A stretch of 64,000 bases of DNA from Sandaracinaceae bacterium (GCA_016706685.1 JADJJE010000024.1:49091-113090); one strand, 5' to 3'. Shown: positions 51,740 through 61,033, counted from the stretch's first letter. A program made the numbers and translations. The notes: generated by a model from the letters alone, not told the origin.

Positions 51740-53042
51740 CTTGGCGGCAGCGTGGTCACTTTGCAGACGGGATCGGGACGATCTCGCGTTTGGGATCGTC
51801 GAGCTGTGGCTGCGTGCGTCGTCGAGTGCCTCGTGTGAGCTTCCCCTTGGCCGTGATGGTCGCGAGGTGCAGCGGTCCGTAGTGGATGCGCAACTCTCCT
51901 TCGGAGCTCTCTTCCAGTCCCACAGGCTCACCTCGCAGCGCGGCGGACACGAAGAGGTCCTCGTCTCCCAGTCGTATCGAACCGTCTCGGCGGACGCGGT
52001 GCACGAGCCAGTCAGCTGGGTACTCGGGTGACTCGAGCTTCCTCGGATAGGTCCGGTTGGACGGTTCGTAGAACGTGTCCGGCGTGCTCATTCCGAGCGC
52101 CTCATGGGGCCGCTCGCTGTTGTACTCGTGGCGAAAGTGGTCGAAGACGCGCTGCTGCGAGTGGATGCCGCGGCCGATGGCAGCTGAACCAATGGCGTCT
52201 GCCTTCAGCGTTCGGTGCATCCGCTCGTGTCGACCGTTCTGCGTGGGCTTGCCGCGCTCGATGCGCTCAGGCTGGATGCCGAGCTTCACCCACCACACGG
52301 AGAGCGCGCTGACGCCGTACACGCCGGAGAACGGCGTGCCGTTGTCGGTCCGCAGTGTCGTCGGGAGACCAAACTCCACGAAGGCCGCGTCGAACACTTC
52401 GCGCGAAGCCAGCATGTCGGGATGCTCGAGCGCGGTGCAGCGCAGCAGGTAGCGGCTGTAGCCGTCCGTGATCGTCAGCGGGTAGCACTTGTGTCCGGCC
52501 TTGAGTCGGAACCAGCCCTTGAAGTCCGCGCTCCACACGGCGTTGGGGACGTCCTGGGCGCTAAGACCGTCGTTGAATTCGCCCGGTCGCGCCCTCTTTC
52601 GCGCGGGCCGAATGCAGCCCTCCTTGCGCAGAATCACGCCGATGGTGCTCGGTGCCGGGGGTGAGTAGCCCTTCCCCCTTAGCCACGCATGCAGCTTCTT
52701 GGGGCCCCACGTCGGGTGCGCTCGACGCGTCGCGACAAGCATCTCCACCATCACCGGGTCCGTGCTGTGGGGGTGAGATTGCCAGCGGCGAGAGCGATCG
52801 TGCAGGGCCGCTGTGCCTCCTTGCTCAAAGCGCTCCCACCACTTGTACCCAGTCTTTCGACTCACCCCGAAGGCTCTGCAGAGCTCAGCCATCGACTCGT
52901 GCTCGCCCCTCAGCTTCGCCTCGATGAAGCGGCTTCGTTCGTTCATTATAGATGTCACTTCCCACGGCATCTCGCGATCCTCGCGAGGCGCCGTGCAGGT
53001 GTCACCCATCAAGCCGGATAGCCCTGTCACCCATCAAGCCGG
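51676..53042 (-). mobile_element. IS481-family insertion sequence, copy 1
   Basis: The left boundary (51676) is where similarity with the second copy at 60083 begins (GGCCGGGATTG...CCGCCACGAAG). At the right there are two copies of TGTCACCCATCAAGCCGG (53000-53017 and 53025-53042); a 5' TGT is usual for IS481 ends, so the tandem ends may mark a past double insertion. It carries one full-length transposase gene. Inverted ends could not be matched at the left. A decayed ISNCY element abuts its right end. Confidence 0.75.
51756..52970 (-). CDS. IS481-family transposase, apparently intact
   Basis: A DDE transposase of about 404 residues. An N-terminal helix-turn-helix (ELCRAFGVSRKTGYKWWERF) precedes the integrase core: first Asp in NAVWSADFKGWFRLK, second in LRTDNGTPFSGVYG, and Glu in NGRHERMHRTLKADA. 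A PHEAL motif (ERPHEALGMSTPDTFYEP) follows. ATG 52970 (MPWEVTS) is taken because it is also the start in copy 2; an in-frame start 20 codons upstream is possible. No frame disruption is seen, so this copy may be active in trans. Confidence 0.9.
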   Translation of the reverse strand: MPWEVTSIMNERSRFIEAKLRGEHESMAELCRAFGVSRKTGYKWWERFEQGGTAALHDRSRRWQSHPHSTDPVMVEMLVATRRAHPTWGPKKLHAWLRGKGYSPPAPSTIGVILRKEGCIRPARKRARPGEFNDGLSAQDVPNAVWSADFKGWFRLKAGHKCYPLTITDGYSRYLLRCTALEHPDMLASREVFDAAFVEFGLPTTLRTDNGTPFSGVYGVSALSVWWVKLGIQPERIERGKPTQNGRHERMHRTLKADAIGSAAIGRGIHSQQRVFDHFRHEYNSERPHEALGMSTPDTFYEPSNRTYPRKLESPEYPADWLVHRVRRDGSIRLGDEDLFVSAALRGEPVGLEESSEGELRIHYGPLHLATITAKGKLTRGTRRRTQPQLDDPKREIVPIPSAK

Positions 53043-53967
53043 TTCGTACAAGGCGTTTTATAGAAATGTCGGGTCCCCGGAGGTCGGAGGATCGCGCGCA
53101 TGTCTGCCGCCTACCTGACCATGAGCCACCGAGAATTGGATCGCAGCGAGGTTATGCACCGGCTGCTGGAACGTCATCGATCGGCGCCTGTCGCAGCGCG
53201 ACGCGGCCCGCCAGCTCGGCGTGACCGCGCGCACGGTGCGACGTCTGTGCCGGGCCTATGAGGCGCACGGGCCTGCTGGCCTCGTCTCCCAGAGCCGTGG
53301 CCGACGCAGCAACCGGCATCGACGAGCCTGCCGTGGTGAACTCATCCAGGTGAGCTCATCCAGATCGACGGGAGCGACCACAACTGGTTCGAGGACCGTG
53401 CTCCGCGAGCCGTCTCCTGCTGGTGTTCGTCGACGACGCGACGAGCGAGCTCATGGAGGTGCGCTTCGTCGAAGGCGAGACCACCTTTGGGTACTTCGAG
53501 TGCGTGCAGCGCTACCTCCAGCAGCATGGCCGGCCGGTCGCGTTCTACAGCGACAAGGCGAGCATCTTCCGAGTGAATCTCAAGGACCATGGCGGCACGG
53601 GCCTGACGCAGTTCGGGCGCGCCATGCAGGACCTGAACATCGACGTCCTGTGCGCCAACTCCGCACCCGCCAAGGGCCGCGTCGAGCGCGCCAACAGGAC
53701 GCTGCAGGACCGACTCGTGAAGGAGCTGAGACTCCAGGGCATCAGCGACATCGTCGCGGCGAACGACTTCCTCGATGCTCACTTCCGAGATGCCTTCAAC
53801 CGACGCTTTGCCTGCGCTCCTGAGAGCGACCTCGACGCTCACCGCCCTCTCCTGCTCACCGCGCCACGATGGGCAAGCACGTCATGCTCTACGAGGAGGA
53901 CGCAGGGATGGTGACCATCCGCACCGAAGCCGGCGAACCAGGGCAAGTCCGGCCACATCAGCGTTGA
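53043..53967 (+). pseudogene. Decayed ISNCY-type transposase
   Basis: Pieces of one transposase occur in different frames. The N-terminus MSHRELDRSEVMHRLLE is broken by a small insertion near 53173. Then comes RDAARQLGVTARTVRRLCRA in another frame, up to SQSRGRRSNRHR. An internal deletion joins this to LIQ and SDHNWFED (53340-53390). A further frame carries LVFVDDATSELMEVRFVEGE through AKGRVERANRTLQDRLVKEL, which has the DDE-like core. The end near 53870-53967 is again in another frame. At least three frameshifts and a large deletion make it non-functional. The flanking GAAATGTCGGG is shared with the scars at 36284 and 60970. Confidence 0.8.
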
Positions 53968-54015
53968 CCTCCGGCGAGCTCGGCGCATAGCCTCGTCGCA
54001 CAGAAGGTGGGTGCG

Positions 54016-55341
54016 ATGAGTGAGCAAGAGGACGACGAGCTTCTGGAGGCGCTGCAAGCGCCCGGCTGGCGTCGCTACCTTTCGGGGCCCGCGGCCGTCG
54101 CGCTGGTGTGCGCCGCGCTGCCATTTGGCCTCACGCTCGACCTGAACGGCCTACGACCCATCTCTCTGATCGCTGGCGGCGTCGGCGCTCTGGCCGCGTT
54201 TGTTGGCTTCGCGCTCGCGGCCCGCTCCCGAAATTGGGGGGCCGCCGCGGTGAACGCGCTGCTGCTCCTCGTGTGCGTTGGGCACGTGCTGACCGGAGGC
54301 GTCGTCAATCTGGGGTTCGACGCGGACGCAGCAGCGCGCGCGCTCGTCGCCGAACAAGGCATCGCCATCGAGAGCTGGACACCGCCCGGTGACGAAGGGG
54401 ACAACGACTACTCCTTCACGGGGACGCGCGACGGAACGTTCTGCATGGGGTTCGCGTCGGTCACACCCAACTCGTCGAACCACAGCGTGAGCTGCGGCCT
54501 GCCGTTCCCGCCGGCCCAGCAAGAGGCGCGCTGCGCCGATGGTGACGCGGACGCCTGCTTCAACGCGTCACGCCGCTACGCGAGCGACGCGGATGCCCCC
54601 GATGCCGCCGCGATGCAGCGCTTCGAACAGCGCGCCTGCGAGCTGGGCTCTAAGTCGGGGTGCCTCAACGCGGGCCTCCACCTCCGAGACGCCGCTGGCT
54701 CCGAGTCCAGCGCGGCGCTGGGGGGGACCATGTGGGCGCGCGGGTGCGAGCTTGGTGACGCGCGCTGCTGCGCCGCCTACGGCGAGCTGCTGCGCGCTGG
54801 CACCGGCGTCGCTCAAGACCAGGCGCGGGCCGTGAGCTTTTTCCGAAGGGGCTGCGACGGGGGCGCCGCGGTCGGCTGCGTCAACCTCGGGTCCGCGCTG
54901 CGCTTGGGGCGAGGTGTTGAGATGGACCTACCCGCGTCGGCAGCCAGCTACCATCGCGCGTGCGAGCTGCACGACGCCGTTGGCTGCTTGAACGAGCAAG
55001 AAAACCAGCTCTTGGGGCGAGGTGTCCCCATCGCCACCGAGCCTGCGCTGACTCAGCTACGGGCCGCATGCTCCGAGGGCAACGCCGGTGTGTGTGGCTT
55101 TATCGGGGTGACTCTGCACGAGGGGACCGCGGAGCTCCCCATGGACCGGGCGGCCGCGTTCGGCTTCATGCAGTCGGCGTGCGAGGGAGGCAACAGCGAC
55201 GGGTGTCACAACGTTGGCGTCTACCAAAGGGGCGGCCTGGGTGGACAGCCCCGCGACCCGGCGGCCGCACGCGCGTCGTTCCAACGCGCGTGCGAGCTGG
55301 GCCACCAAGGCGCATGTGAGTTGGTCGCGGCAGCGCGCTGA
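54016..55341 (+). CDS. Membrane protein with Sel1-like (Cys-rich) repeats
   Basis: A 441-residue protein. Residues about 25-100 hold three membrane segments (PAAVALVCAALPFGLTLDL, LIAGGVGALAAFVGFALAA, NALLLLVCVGHVLTGGVV). From about 170 on there are Sel1/HcpA-type repeats with paired Cys (ACELGSKSGCLNAGLHLR, GCDGGAAVGCVNLGSALRLG, ACELHDAVGCLNE, ACEGGNSDGCHNVGVYQRGG, ACELGHQGACELV). Sel1 repeats mediate protein-protein contacts, and the Cys pairs suggest disulfides outside the cytoplasm. I chose ATG 54016 over an in-frame GTG 9 nt upstream. It is stranded between mobile elements, with unrelated neighbours. Confidence 0.8.
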   Translation: MSEQEDDELLEALQAPGWRRYLSGPAAVALVCAALPFGLTLDLNGLRPISLIAGGVGALAAFVGFALAARSRNWGAAAVNALLLLVCVGHVLTGGVVNLGFDADAAARALVAEQGIAIESWTPPGDEGDNDYSFTGTRDGTFCMGFASVTPNSSNHSVSCGLPFPPAQQEARCADGDADACFNASRRYASDADAPDAAAMQRFEQRACELGSKSGCLNAGLHLRDAAGSESSAALGGTMWARGCELGDARCCAAYGELLRAGTGVAQDQARAVSFFRRGCDGGAAVGCVNLGSALRLGRGVEMDLPASAASYHRACELHDAVGCLNEQENQLLGRGVPIATEPALTQLRAACSEGNAGVCGFIGVTLHEGTAELPMDRAAAFGFMQSACEGGNSDGCHNVGVYQRGGLGGQPRDPAAARASFQRACELGHQGACELVAAAR

Positions 55342-55374
55342 CTTTGGTCGCGCGCATGAGCATCTCCTAGCTCT

Positions 55375-55731
55375 TCACCGCTCGCCGGTCGCTCGTCCAC
55401 TGTAGAACTCATCCGCGCAGCCGCTGTTGGGCGCGACGGCGTACCCGAGGTTGAGAGCACCTGCTGAGAGGAAGAGCGAACCGATGGCCAGCAAGATGAC
55501 GGGCGACTTCAGCGACGGGAGCGGGTGTGCGTTGGCCACCTCCATGGGGAACGGGGCCTCCTCCTCGGGAGGCTGCTGCTGCGCCGATGCGCGCGCGGGC
55601 GGCGTGAGAAGGCCCAGCGTCAGCGCAGCCACGACCCTGGGCGGCGAGAAAGATGCGTTGACACTCGCGTGCGATGACGATCCTTGGTTCCCCGTTGGGA
55701 ATAGTGAGTGTCCTGTGCCGAACAGTGGCAT
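55375..55731 (-). CDS. Short exported hypothetical protein, perhaps truncated
   Basis: About 118 residues, not recognised. A signal-like segment (RVVAALTLGLLTPPARASAQ) is preceded by about 30 residues without a good start; ATG 55731 is the only in-frame ATG near it, 11 nt after the upstream lipoprotein stop. The end has one more hydrophobic segment (VILLAIGSLFLSAGALNLG) and a Cys. The C-terminus may be missing the rest of a larger protein. Codon use is like the host. Uncertain. Confidence 0.4.
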   Translation of the reverse strand: MPLFGTGHSLFPTGNQGSSSHASVNASFSPPRVVAALTLGLLTPPARASAQQQPPEEEAPFPMEVANAHPLPSLKSPVILLAIGSLFLSAGALNLGYAVAPNSGCADEFYSGRATGER

Positions 55732-55742
55732 CGGTGACGTAT

Positions 55743-56288
55743 TCACGGGCTGCAGCTGGCGCGGGGCTCGCACAGCATGTCCATGGAGGTGAGGTCCGCC
55801 ACGGGCATGGGGTCGAAGGGCACGCAGCGCTCGCCGGGGTCACAGACGTGGAAGCCGGAGCAAGGGGGCACGATGGGGCAAATGATGTGGTCGTACCAGG
55901 CGGTGGCTCCGTCGCAGGCGCTGGAGGCGCCGGTGCAGTACTGGACTTCGAACTCGGGGACGGCCGTGCCACCGCAGACCCCAGTGCAGACGTTGCGCAC
56001 GCGTGTGGCTTCGAGCGGCCCCTGGCAGCGATAGGTCGCGGGGCGGAAGCCGCAGGCGTCATCGCAGCACGGCTCACTCTCAGGGCAGGCGCAGTCGGCG
56101 TCCACGCTGCCTGAGTCCACGCTGCCTGAGTCCACGCTGCCTGCGTCCCGTAGGCCGGCGCCTTGGTCGCTCTCCTGGCCACCGTCGGGGGTGTTGGTGC
56201 CGCTGTCGTCGGCGCGTGTCTGTGGCGACGAACCGCATCCCGCAGTAGCAACACACAACACCACAAGAAGCGTCCCCGTCCTAGTCAT
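55743..56288 (-). CDS. Cys-rich lipoprotein with DSGSV tandem repeat
   Basis: A 181-residue lipoprotein (lipobox ATAGC). After the anchor there is an Asp/Ser/Gly linker with a short tandem repeat (DAGSVDSGSVDSGSVD). A Cys-rich C-terminal part follows (CACPESEPCCDDACGFRP, then CTGVCGG and CDPGERCVPFDP). This arrangement, a flexible acidic linker and Cys knots, is very common among polyangial lipoproteins of unknown function. Start ATG 56288. It is followed after 11 nt by the short exported hypothetical. Confidence 0.65.
   Translation of the reverse strand: MTRTGTLLVVLCVATAGCGSSPQTRADDSGTNTPDGGQESDQGAGLRDAGSVDSGSVDSGSVDADCACPESEPCCDDACGFRPATYRCQGPLEATRVRNVCTGVCGGTAVPEFEVQYCTGASSACDGATAWYDHIICPIVPPCSGFHVCDPGERCVPFDPMPVADLTSMDMLCEPRASCSP
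56101..56143. repeat. 15-bp tandem repeat in a lipoprotein gene
   Basis: TCCACGCTGCCTGAG is repeated nearly three times in frame, encoding the DSGSV units of the linker in the lipoprotein at 55743. Such repeats can vary in number by slippage. Confidence 0.6.
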
Positions 56289-56303
56289 GCCAGATAGTCT
56301 AGC

Positions 56304-56516
56304 CTAGCCAGGAAGGCGTGTCGTGACCCATCCCCGCATGAGCGCGCCTGGAAACACGAGGCCGGTGCGGTGAAGCCCGCGCTGGCGATGAGCGCTTCGA
56401 CCTCGGCCGGGCTGACGCACGCAATCATCTCGTCCTGCGCGGCGCCCACCCGAGTCTCCAGATTCGTTCGAATGTTGAAGCCGCCATCGCGTACGTGGAA
56501 AACCGCTGAGTAGTCA
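56304..56516 (-). pseudogene. C-terminal remnant of a methyltransferase
   Basis: The minus strand reads DYSAVFHVRDGGFNIRTN and VSPAEVEALIASAGFTAPAS with CFQ, and then changes frame to LMRGWVTTRLPG and a TAG at 56304. Ends of the type FFQALxxRGWVTRR are frequent in SAM-dependent methyltransferases, so this looks like a frameshifted C-terminal fragment. Its front part is missing, and an IS21 end lies 300 nt upstream. The 56,517-56,818 stretch between them has no gene that I recognise. Moderate confidence only. Confidence 0.4.
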
Positions 56517-56885
56517 GTCGGCGTGCTCAGTCGGGCCGGTCGTCCGCCTGTGCCGGCGGCACTGTCGACCGAACTGCGGGACCGGACGACGGCGGAGGTC
56601 GAGGCTGAGGTGCCATCGACGTCGTGCTGTCGTCCCAGCCGTTGCGATCGAGAGGCTCACGAGCGCGGCGCTCGCGGTGGCGATGGCGACCGCACCGCCC
56701 GTCGAGACACCATCCCGCTCCCAGCCGTCTCGTGGAACTTTGCTGGCAACTCAGCCCGGGCCCGCCAGCATTTGCTTCCGCAGCGAGGCGGCCTTTCGTT
56801 GTTGGCGGCCACGTCTGAGCGTAGGAATCTGACCACCGCCGTGGTCGTGCCTGCGGCCCGCGCCGAGCGGGCCACAGGCGCTGGG

Positions 56886-57660
56886 TCACTTCTTCTTGGT
56901 GGGCGTCCTCTTGGCAGCGGAGGTCTGTTCAGACTGGGTCGACTCGCGTAGGCGGTAGCTCTTGCCCTCGATGAGGATCACGTCTGCGTGGTGGACGACG
57001 CGGTCGACGAGGGCCGTTGCGCACGCGGCGCCGGGGAAGATGGTGGACCACTCGCTGAAGGACTTGTTGGTGGTGAGGACGAGGGACTTGCTCTCGTAGC
57101 GCTTCGAGACGATCTGGAAGAGCAGGTCTGCCGCGCGCTGCTCGTATTCGAGGTAGCCGATCTCGTCGATGCAGAGACAGGCCACGCGCGCGTAGTGCTT
57201 CACCCGCCGCGCGAGGGCGCGTGGACTCTTGGCTGGCGAGGTCGAGGAGCAGGTCGGCGGCCGTGATGAAGATGGCGGAGTACCCGCCCATGACTGCGGC
57301 GTGCGCGATGTTCTTCGCGAGCATGGTCTTGCCCAGACCCTGCGCGCCGACGAGCACCACGTTCTTCCCCTCGCGCAGAAAGTCGAGGTCGAGCGCCGCA
57401 TGCACGGCGTCGGCGTTGATGCGGTCAGGCCACTTCCAATCGAAGTCAGAGGCGGGCTTGAAGTGGCCGAGCTTGCTGAGCTGCAGCCGACGCTCGAGGC
57501 TTCGCCGCGAGCGCTCTTGCTCCTCGATCGTCACGATGTGTTCCATCAGCTGGGTGGGCGACCATCGCTTCTTGATGGCGTTCGCGGCGACGTCATCGAA
57601 GTCGTCCGCGAGCGCGTGCAGGTTCAGGCCCCGGAGACGGGCGTGCAGGTCGGTGCTCAC
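56886..57660 (-). pseudogene. istB: IS21 helper ATPase, frameshifted
   Basis: The helper of IS21 transposase, a DnaC-like AAA+ ATPase. Frame one holds the start (LHARLRGLNLHALADDFDD), the Walker A VLVGAQGLGKTMLAKNIAHA and LLLDLASQES. From about 57225 the protein continues in the +1 frame with LARRVKHYARVACLCIDEIG (Walker B), TTNKSFSEWSTIFPGAACA and a Lys-rich tail. Dropping one base in 57215-57230 restores about 257 residues. The ATG overlaps the istA stop (ATGA). Either the element has been disabled or the assembly has an indel. Confidence 0.85.
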
Positions 57661-59171
57661 GCTTCCGCTCCCGTCTGGGCGTCATCGAGACGTCCCAACA
57701 CGTCGTAGTCGCTCATGTCGTGCGGGACGACCAGCACATCCTTGTCGCGGACGTGTTTGGACATCTCGATGGCTTGCGGAGGGACCCGCCCGCTGCGTCG
57801 GTGCTCCTTGTCGAGCAGGTAGGCGACGGATCCAACGGCTGGAGCGCCGCTCTCGAGCGCCTGCACGATGGCTGCATCGAGAGCATTCGCGCCGTAGAGA
57901 TCGAGGAGCTGGTTGAGCTTCGCCGTGCGCTGCCGCACGGGTTCGTTCCGCGCCGCAATCACCTCCAGGAGAGCATTGGCGTGGGGGCAGAGGGCGCGCA
58001 GACGGTCGCGCCCGCGGAGCTCCCAGGCGCGCTTCTTCTCCGCCACGAGCGGGTCGATGTGCGCCAAGTCCTCGATGACCTGGCGCTTCGCGTAGCTGCG
58101 AACGTGCGTGGCGACGAGCTCCTCGCCGTGCATGACGCGCACCGTGGCGTCGTCCGCCAAGAGCGTCAGCGGCTTGCGGGCGAGTGTGTGCGGGATGGAG
58201 TAGTCGTTCGTGTCGAAGCGCAGGTAGGGCAGCTTGCCGCTGCGCAATGCCTCCATTCGATGAGTGCTCGGCGCATGGGCCGGGAGCGGCAACAGCCGCT
58301 CCCGCTCGGCCTCGAGCAGCGCGCCGACAGTGCGCCGCTCCTCGTCTCTCGGATGTGCGCGCTGGTGGGCGCACTGCTCAACCCAGGCGTCGAGCTGCTC
58401 ATTGAGGTCATCGACATCCGTGAAGGAACGGCCCTCGAAGAAGCTGCCGCGGACGTACTGGATCATGCGCTCGACGATGCCCTTCTCGTTGGGACGGTAG
58501 GGCGCGCACGGGCGTGGGACGAAGTGGTAGTGGCTCGCGAACTCGAGAACGGATGGGTGGAAGCGCACGTGCTCACCGACGCGCTCGAGCACCACGCTCT
58601 TGAGGTTGTCGTACAGGATCTGACGCGGGGCTCCGCCGAACTTCTCGAACGCGAGGCGATGGCAATGCAGGAACGTGTCCATGCGTTGGTCGAGCGAGAA
58701 GCGTGCAACCATGCCGCGGCTGTGGCTGAGCACGAGCACGAAGAGCGAGAGGCGACGCTGGCCACCTGGAACATCGACGACCCCGAAGCTCCCCCAGTCC
58801 ATCTGCCCCTGCTCACCCGGCATCGTCGTGAGCAGGAGGTAGGCCTCGCTGGGTCTCGCCGGCCGAATCGTCGCCACGTAGCGGCGAAGCTGTCGGCAGC
58901 TGCCCGCGTAGCCACGGGCCTTCACCATATCGAACAGGCGTGTCGACCGGAGCCGGGGATGCTGCTCGAGCGTCGTGACGATGAAGGGCTTGAACGTGTC
59001 GAGGAGACTCGCGCGAATACGCTGTCCATCCGAGACGAAGCGCTGGCTGTCGATGGCACGCTTGACGGTATCGGCATGCACATCGAGCGCCTCGGAGATG
59101 GTGCCGACCTTCCAGTGCTCGGCGAAGAACAGCCGACGGATCCGAGCACGCTGCTCAGCTCCGATCGTCAC
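57657..59171 (-). CDS. istA: IS21-family transposase
   Basis: A 504-residue DDE transposase. The N-terminal helix-turn-helix (ALDVHADTVKRAIDSQRF) precedes QMDWGSFGVVDVPGG (first Asp), ILYDNLKSVV (second Asp) and NEKGIVERMIQYVRGSFF (Glu). A C-terminal beta-barrel part (PHTLARKPLTLLADDATVRV) follows. The frame is uninterrupted. It begins with GTG 59171, overlapping the stop of the small upstream gene (GTGA), and ends overlapping istB. Length is standard for IstA. Confidence 0.92.
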   Translation of the reverse strand: MTIGAEQRARIRRLFFAEHWKVGTISEALDVHADTVKRAIDSQRFVSDGQRIRASLLDTFKPFIVTTLEQHPRLRSTRLFDMVKARGYAGSCRQLRRYVATIRPARPSEAYLLLTTMPGEQGQMDWGSFGVVDVPGGQRRLSLFVLVLSHSRGMVARFSLDQRMDTFLHCHRLAFEKFGGAPRQILYDNLKSVVLERVGEHVRFHPSVLEFASHYHFVPRPCAPYRPNEKGIVERMIQYVRGSFFEGRSFTDVDDLNEQLDAWVEQCAHQRAHPRDEERRTVGALLEAERERLLPLPAHAPSTHRMEALRSGKLPYLRFDTNDYSIPHTLARKPLTLLADDATVRVMHGEELVATHVRSYAKRQVIEDLAHIDPLVAEKKRAWELRGRDRLRALCPHANALLEVIAARNEPVRQRTAKLNQLLDLYGANALDAAIVQALESGAPAVGSVAYLLDKEHRRSGRVPPQAIEMSKHVRDKDVLVVPHDMSDYDVLGRLDDAQTGAEA

Positions 59172-59470
59172 TGGCCACCTCCCGATGTCACGCCGCCGAG
59201 CGACAACCTCGCATCGACACCGTCACGCCAGCTCTCGTCGAGGAGATCCCCGAGGCCGTACCGACTGCCCTCGTGGTCGACCGCCACGGCACCCCAGAAA
59301 CCCCTCGCGTAGATGGCGTACCGCTCGTCCACAGCGATGACAGCGTGGGTCGGAAGACCCACCCAGAGCGCAACCGCCTCCATCAGACAGCGAGCCTCCG
59401 GAAGCGGCTCGGGACACGGTCGAATCGAGTGCTCCAGTTGCGGAGACACCTTCAAACAACATCGATTCAT
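59168..59470 (-). CDS. Small IS21-associated protein, coupled to istA
   Basis: A 100-residue protein of unknown function. The N-terminus has a Cys pair (MNRCCLKVSPQLEHS), and the core reads AVALWVGLPTHAVIAVDERY and GFWGAVAVDHEGSRYGLGDL, a compact alpha/beta-like composition. Its TGA overlaps the GTG of istA by 4 nt, so translation is coupled. Such small genes occur in some IS21 elements of proteobacteria (recalled, not checked). It overlaps the end of the Cys-rich gene upstream in another frame. Confidence 0.55.
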   Translation of the reverse strand: MNRCCLKVSPQLEHSIRPCPEPLPEARCLMEAVALWVGLPTHAVIAVDERYAIYARGFWGAVAVDHEGSRYGLGDLLDESWRDGVDARLSLGGVTSGGGQ

Positions 59471-59858
59471 CGCTTTGCTCCTCGCGCGTCGCAGCCATGA
59501 GCACCTTGCTCACCGAGCGCACTCGCGCGAGCGGCACCATCGACGCGAGGGGCAACTTCCCGACACGTTGTTCCGTCACGCGCCGTCGCTCGACCCGGTA
59601 GCGACGCTGCCGATCACGGTGGTCCAGACGCCCCTCTTCGCTCCGCTGATGGCGACGACGACCATCGCGGAGCTGCTGAGAACGTCGTGCACGCAGGCAC
59701 CCCGGGCTGCAGCAGACCTGCCCTCGGTCACACCCCGAGCACAGCGTCACCAGCTTCCCGCAGCGGGGGCCACCACATGTGAAGAGACGCTGGGATTCGG
59801 GGATCTGCTGGGCCGGCACGGCATGAACTTGCCCATCCGCTGAGACCGTGGGACTCAT
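59223..59858 (-). CDS. IS21-associated Cys-rich (zinc-ribbon-like) protein
   Basis: A protein of up to 211 residues. The part that looks real has CGGPRCGKLVTLCSGCDRGQ and VCCSPGCLRARRSQQLRDG, then a highly basic helix (RRRHQRSEEGRLDHRDRQRR). This pattern of Cys knuckles followed by an Arg-rich repeat-like helix is known to me from hypothetical proteins carried beside IS21/IS66-like transposases. It may bind DNA. The last about 80 residues overlap the next gene in another frame and are less protein-like, so the true end may be near 59470 or a frameshift may have extended it. Start ATG 59858. Confidence 0.5.
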   Translation of the reverse strand: MSPTVSADGQVHAVPAQQIPESQRLFTCGGPRCGKLVTLCSGCDRGQVCCSPGCLRARRSQQLRDGRRRHQRSEEGRLDHRDRQRRYRVERRRVTEQRVGKLPLASMVPLARVRSVSKVLMAATREEQSDESMLFEGVSATGALDSTVSRAASGGSLSDGGGCALGGSSDPRCHRCGRAVRHLREGFLGCRGGRPRGQSVRPRGSPRRELA

Positions 59859-60082
59859 CGGCTGCGCGCTCAGCCCATGCCCCTGGCTTCTACCAGTGGC
59901 GCTGACGCGCAACGGGCTCGGAGCTGTAACTCCGGGCCCGATGTATTTGAGGTCCTCCGAGCCTAGGCCGACTCGCGCACGTCGTCAGGAAACCGGCTGC
60001 CGGTCAGATTCCTACGCTTTGGGATGGCCACCGACAGACCGGCTTCATAGGTAACACCTTTTGCCAGATAGTTCGGTACAGC

Positions 60083-60952
60083 GGCCGGGATTGACCGCCA
60101 CGAAGATGGTACGCAGGCGGACGCGGTGCACGAGCCAGTCAGCTGGGTACTCGGGTGACTCGAGCTTCCTCGGATAGGTCCGGTTGGACGGTTGGTAGAA
60201 CGTGGCCGGCGTCCTCATTCCGAGCGCCTCATGGGGTCGAACGGCGTGCCGTTGTCGGTCCGCAGCGTGGTCGGGAGACCAAACTCTACGAAGGCCGCGT
60301 CGAACACTTCGCGCGAAGCCAGCATGTCGGGGTGCTCGAGCGCGGCGCAGCGCAGCAGGTAGCGGCTGTAGCCGTCTGTGATGGTCAGCGGGTAGCACTT
60401 GTGTCCAGCCTTGAGCCGGAACCAGCCCTTGAAGTCCGCGCTCCATACCGCGTTGGGCACATCCTGGGCGCTGAGGCCGTCGTTGAATTCGCCCGGTCGC
60501 GCCCTCTTCCGCCGGGGCCGAATGCAGCCCTCCTTGCGCAGAATCACGCCGATGGTGCTCGGTGCCGGGGGTGAGTAGCCCTTCCCCATTAGCCATGCGT
60601 ACAGCTTCTTGGGGCCCCAGGTGGGGTGCGCTCGGCGCGTCGCGACAATCATCTCCACCATCACCGGGTCCGTGCTGTGCGGGTGAGACTGCCAGCGGCG
60701 TGAGCGATCGTGCAGGGCCGCTGTGCCTCCTTGCTCAAAGCGCTCCCACCACTTGTACCCAGTCTTTCGACTCACCCCAAAGGCTCGGCAGAGCTCAGCC
60801 ATCGACTCGTGCTCGCCCCTCAGCTTCGCCTCGATGAAGCGGCTTCGTTCGTTCATTGCGGATGTCACTTCCCACGGCATCTCGCGATCCTCGCCAGACG
60901 TCGTTCAGGTGTCACCCATCAAGCCGGATAGCCCTGTCACCCATGAAGCCGG
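60083..60952 (-). pseudogene. IS481-family element, copy 2, with two internal deletions
   Basis: A copy of the element at 51676, about 93-95% identical by eye. One deletion joins 60117 to 60118 (losing what is 51710-51990 in copy 1, the transposase C-terminus). The second is at 60237 (losing 52107-52333 with the catalytic Glu). The N-terminal part from ATG 60880 down through TDNGTPF is intact, then reads DPMRRSE and stops at 60215. The doubled TGTCACCCAT end is at 60910-60952. It cannot encode an active enzyme. Confidence 0.8.
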
Positions 60953-61033
60953 TTCGTACAAGGCGTTTTATAGAAGTGTCGGGTTTGCGGTTTTTGGAAA
61001 TGTCGGATCCCCGAAGGTCGAAGGATCGCGCAC

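Larger units (their letters stand above)
56819..60017 (-). mobile_element. IS21-family element with two extra genes
   Basis: The 16-bp terminal inverted repeat GCGTAGGAATCTGACC is at 56819-56834 and, inverted, at 60002-60017, giving a 3.2-kb element. In transcription order (minus strand) it carries a Cys-rich protein gene, a small gene, istA and istB. istB is frameshifted, so the element may need help to move. No target duplication is obvious at the ends. It sits among native-looking genes between the two IS481 copies. Confidence 0.8.
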
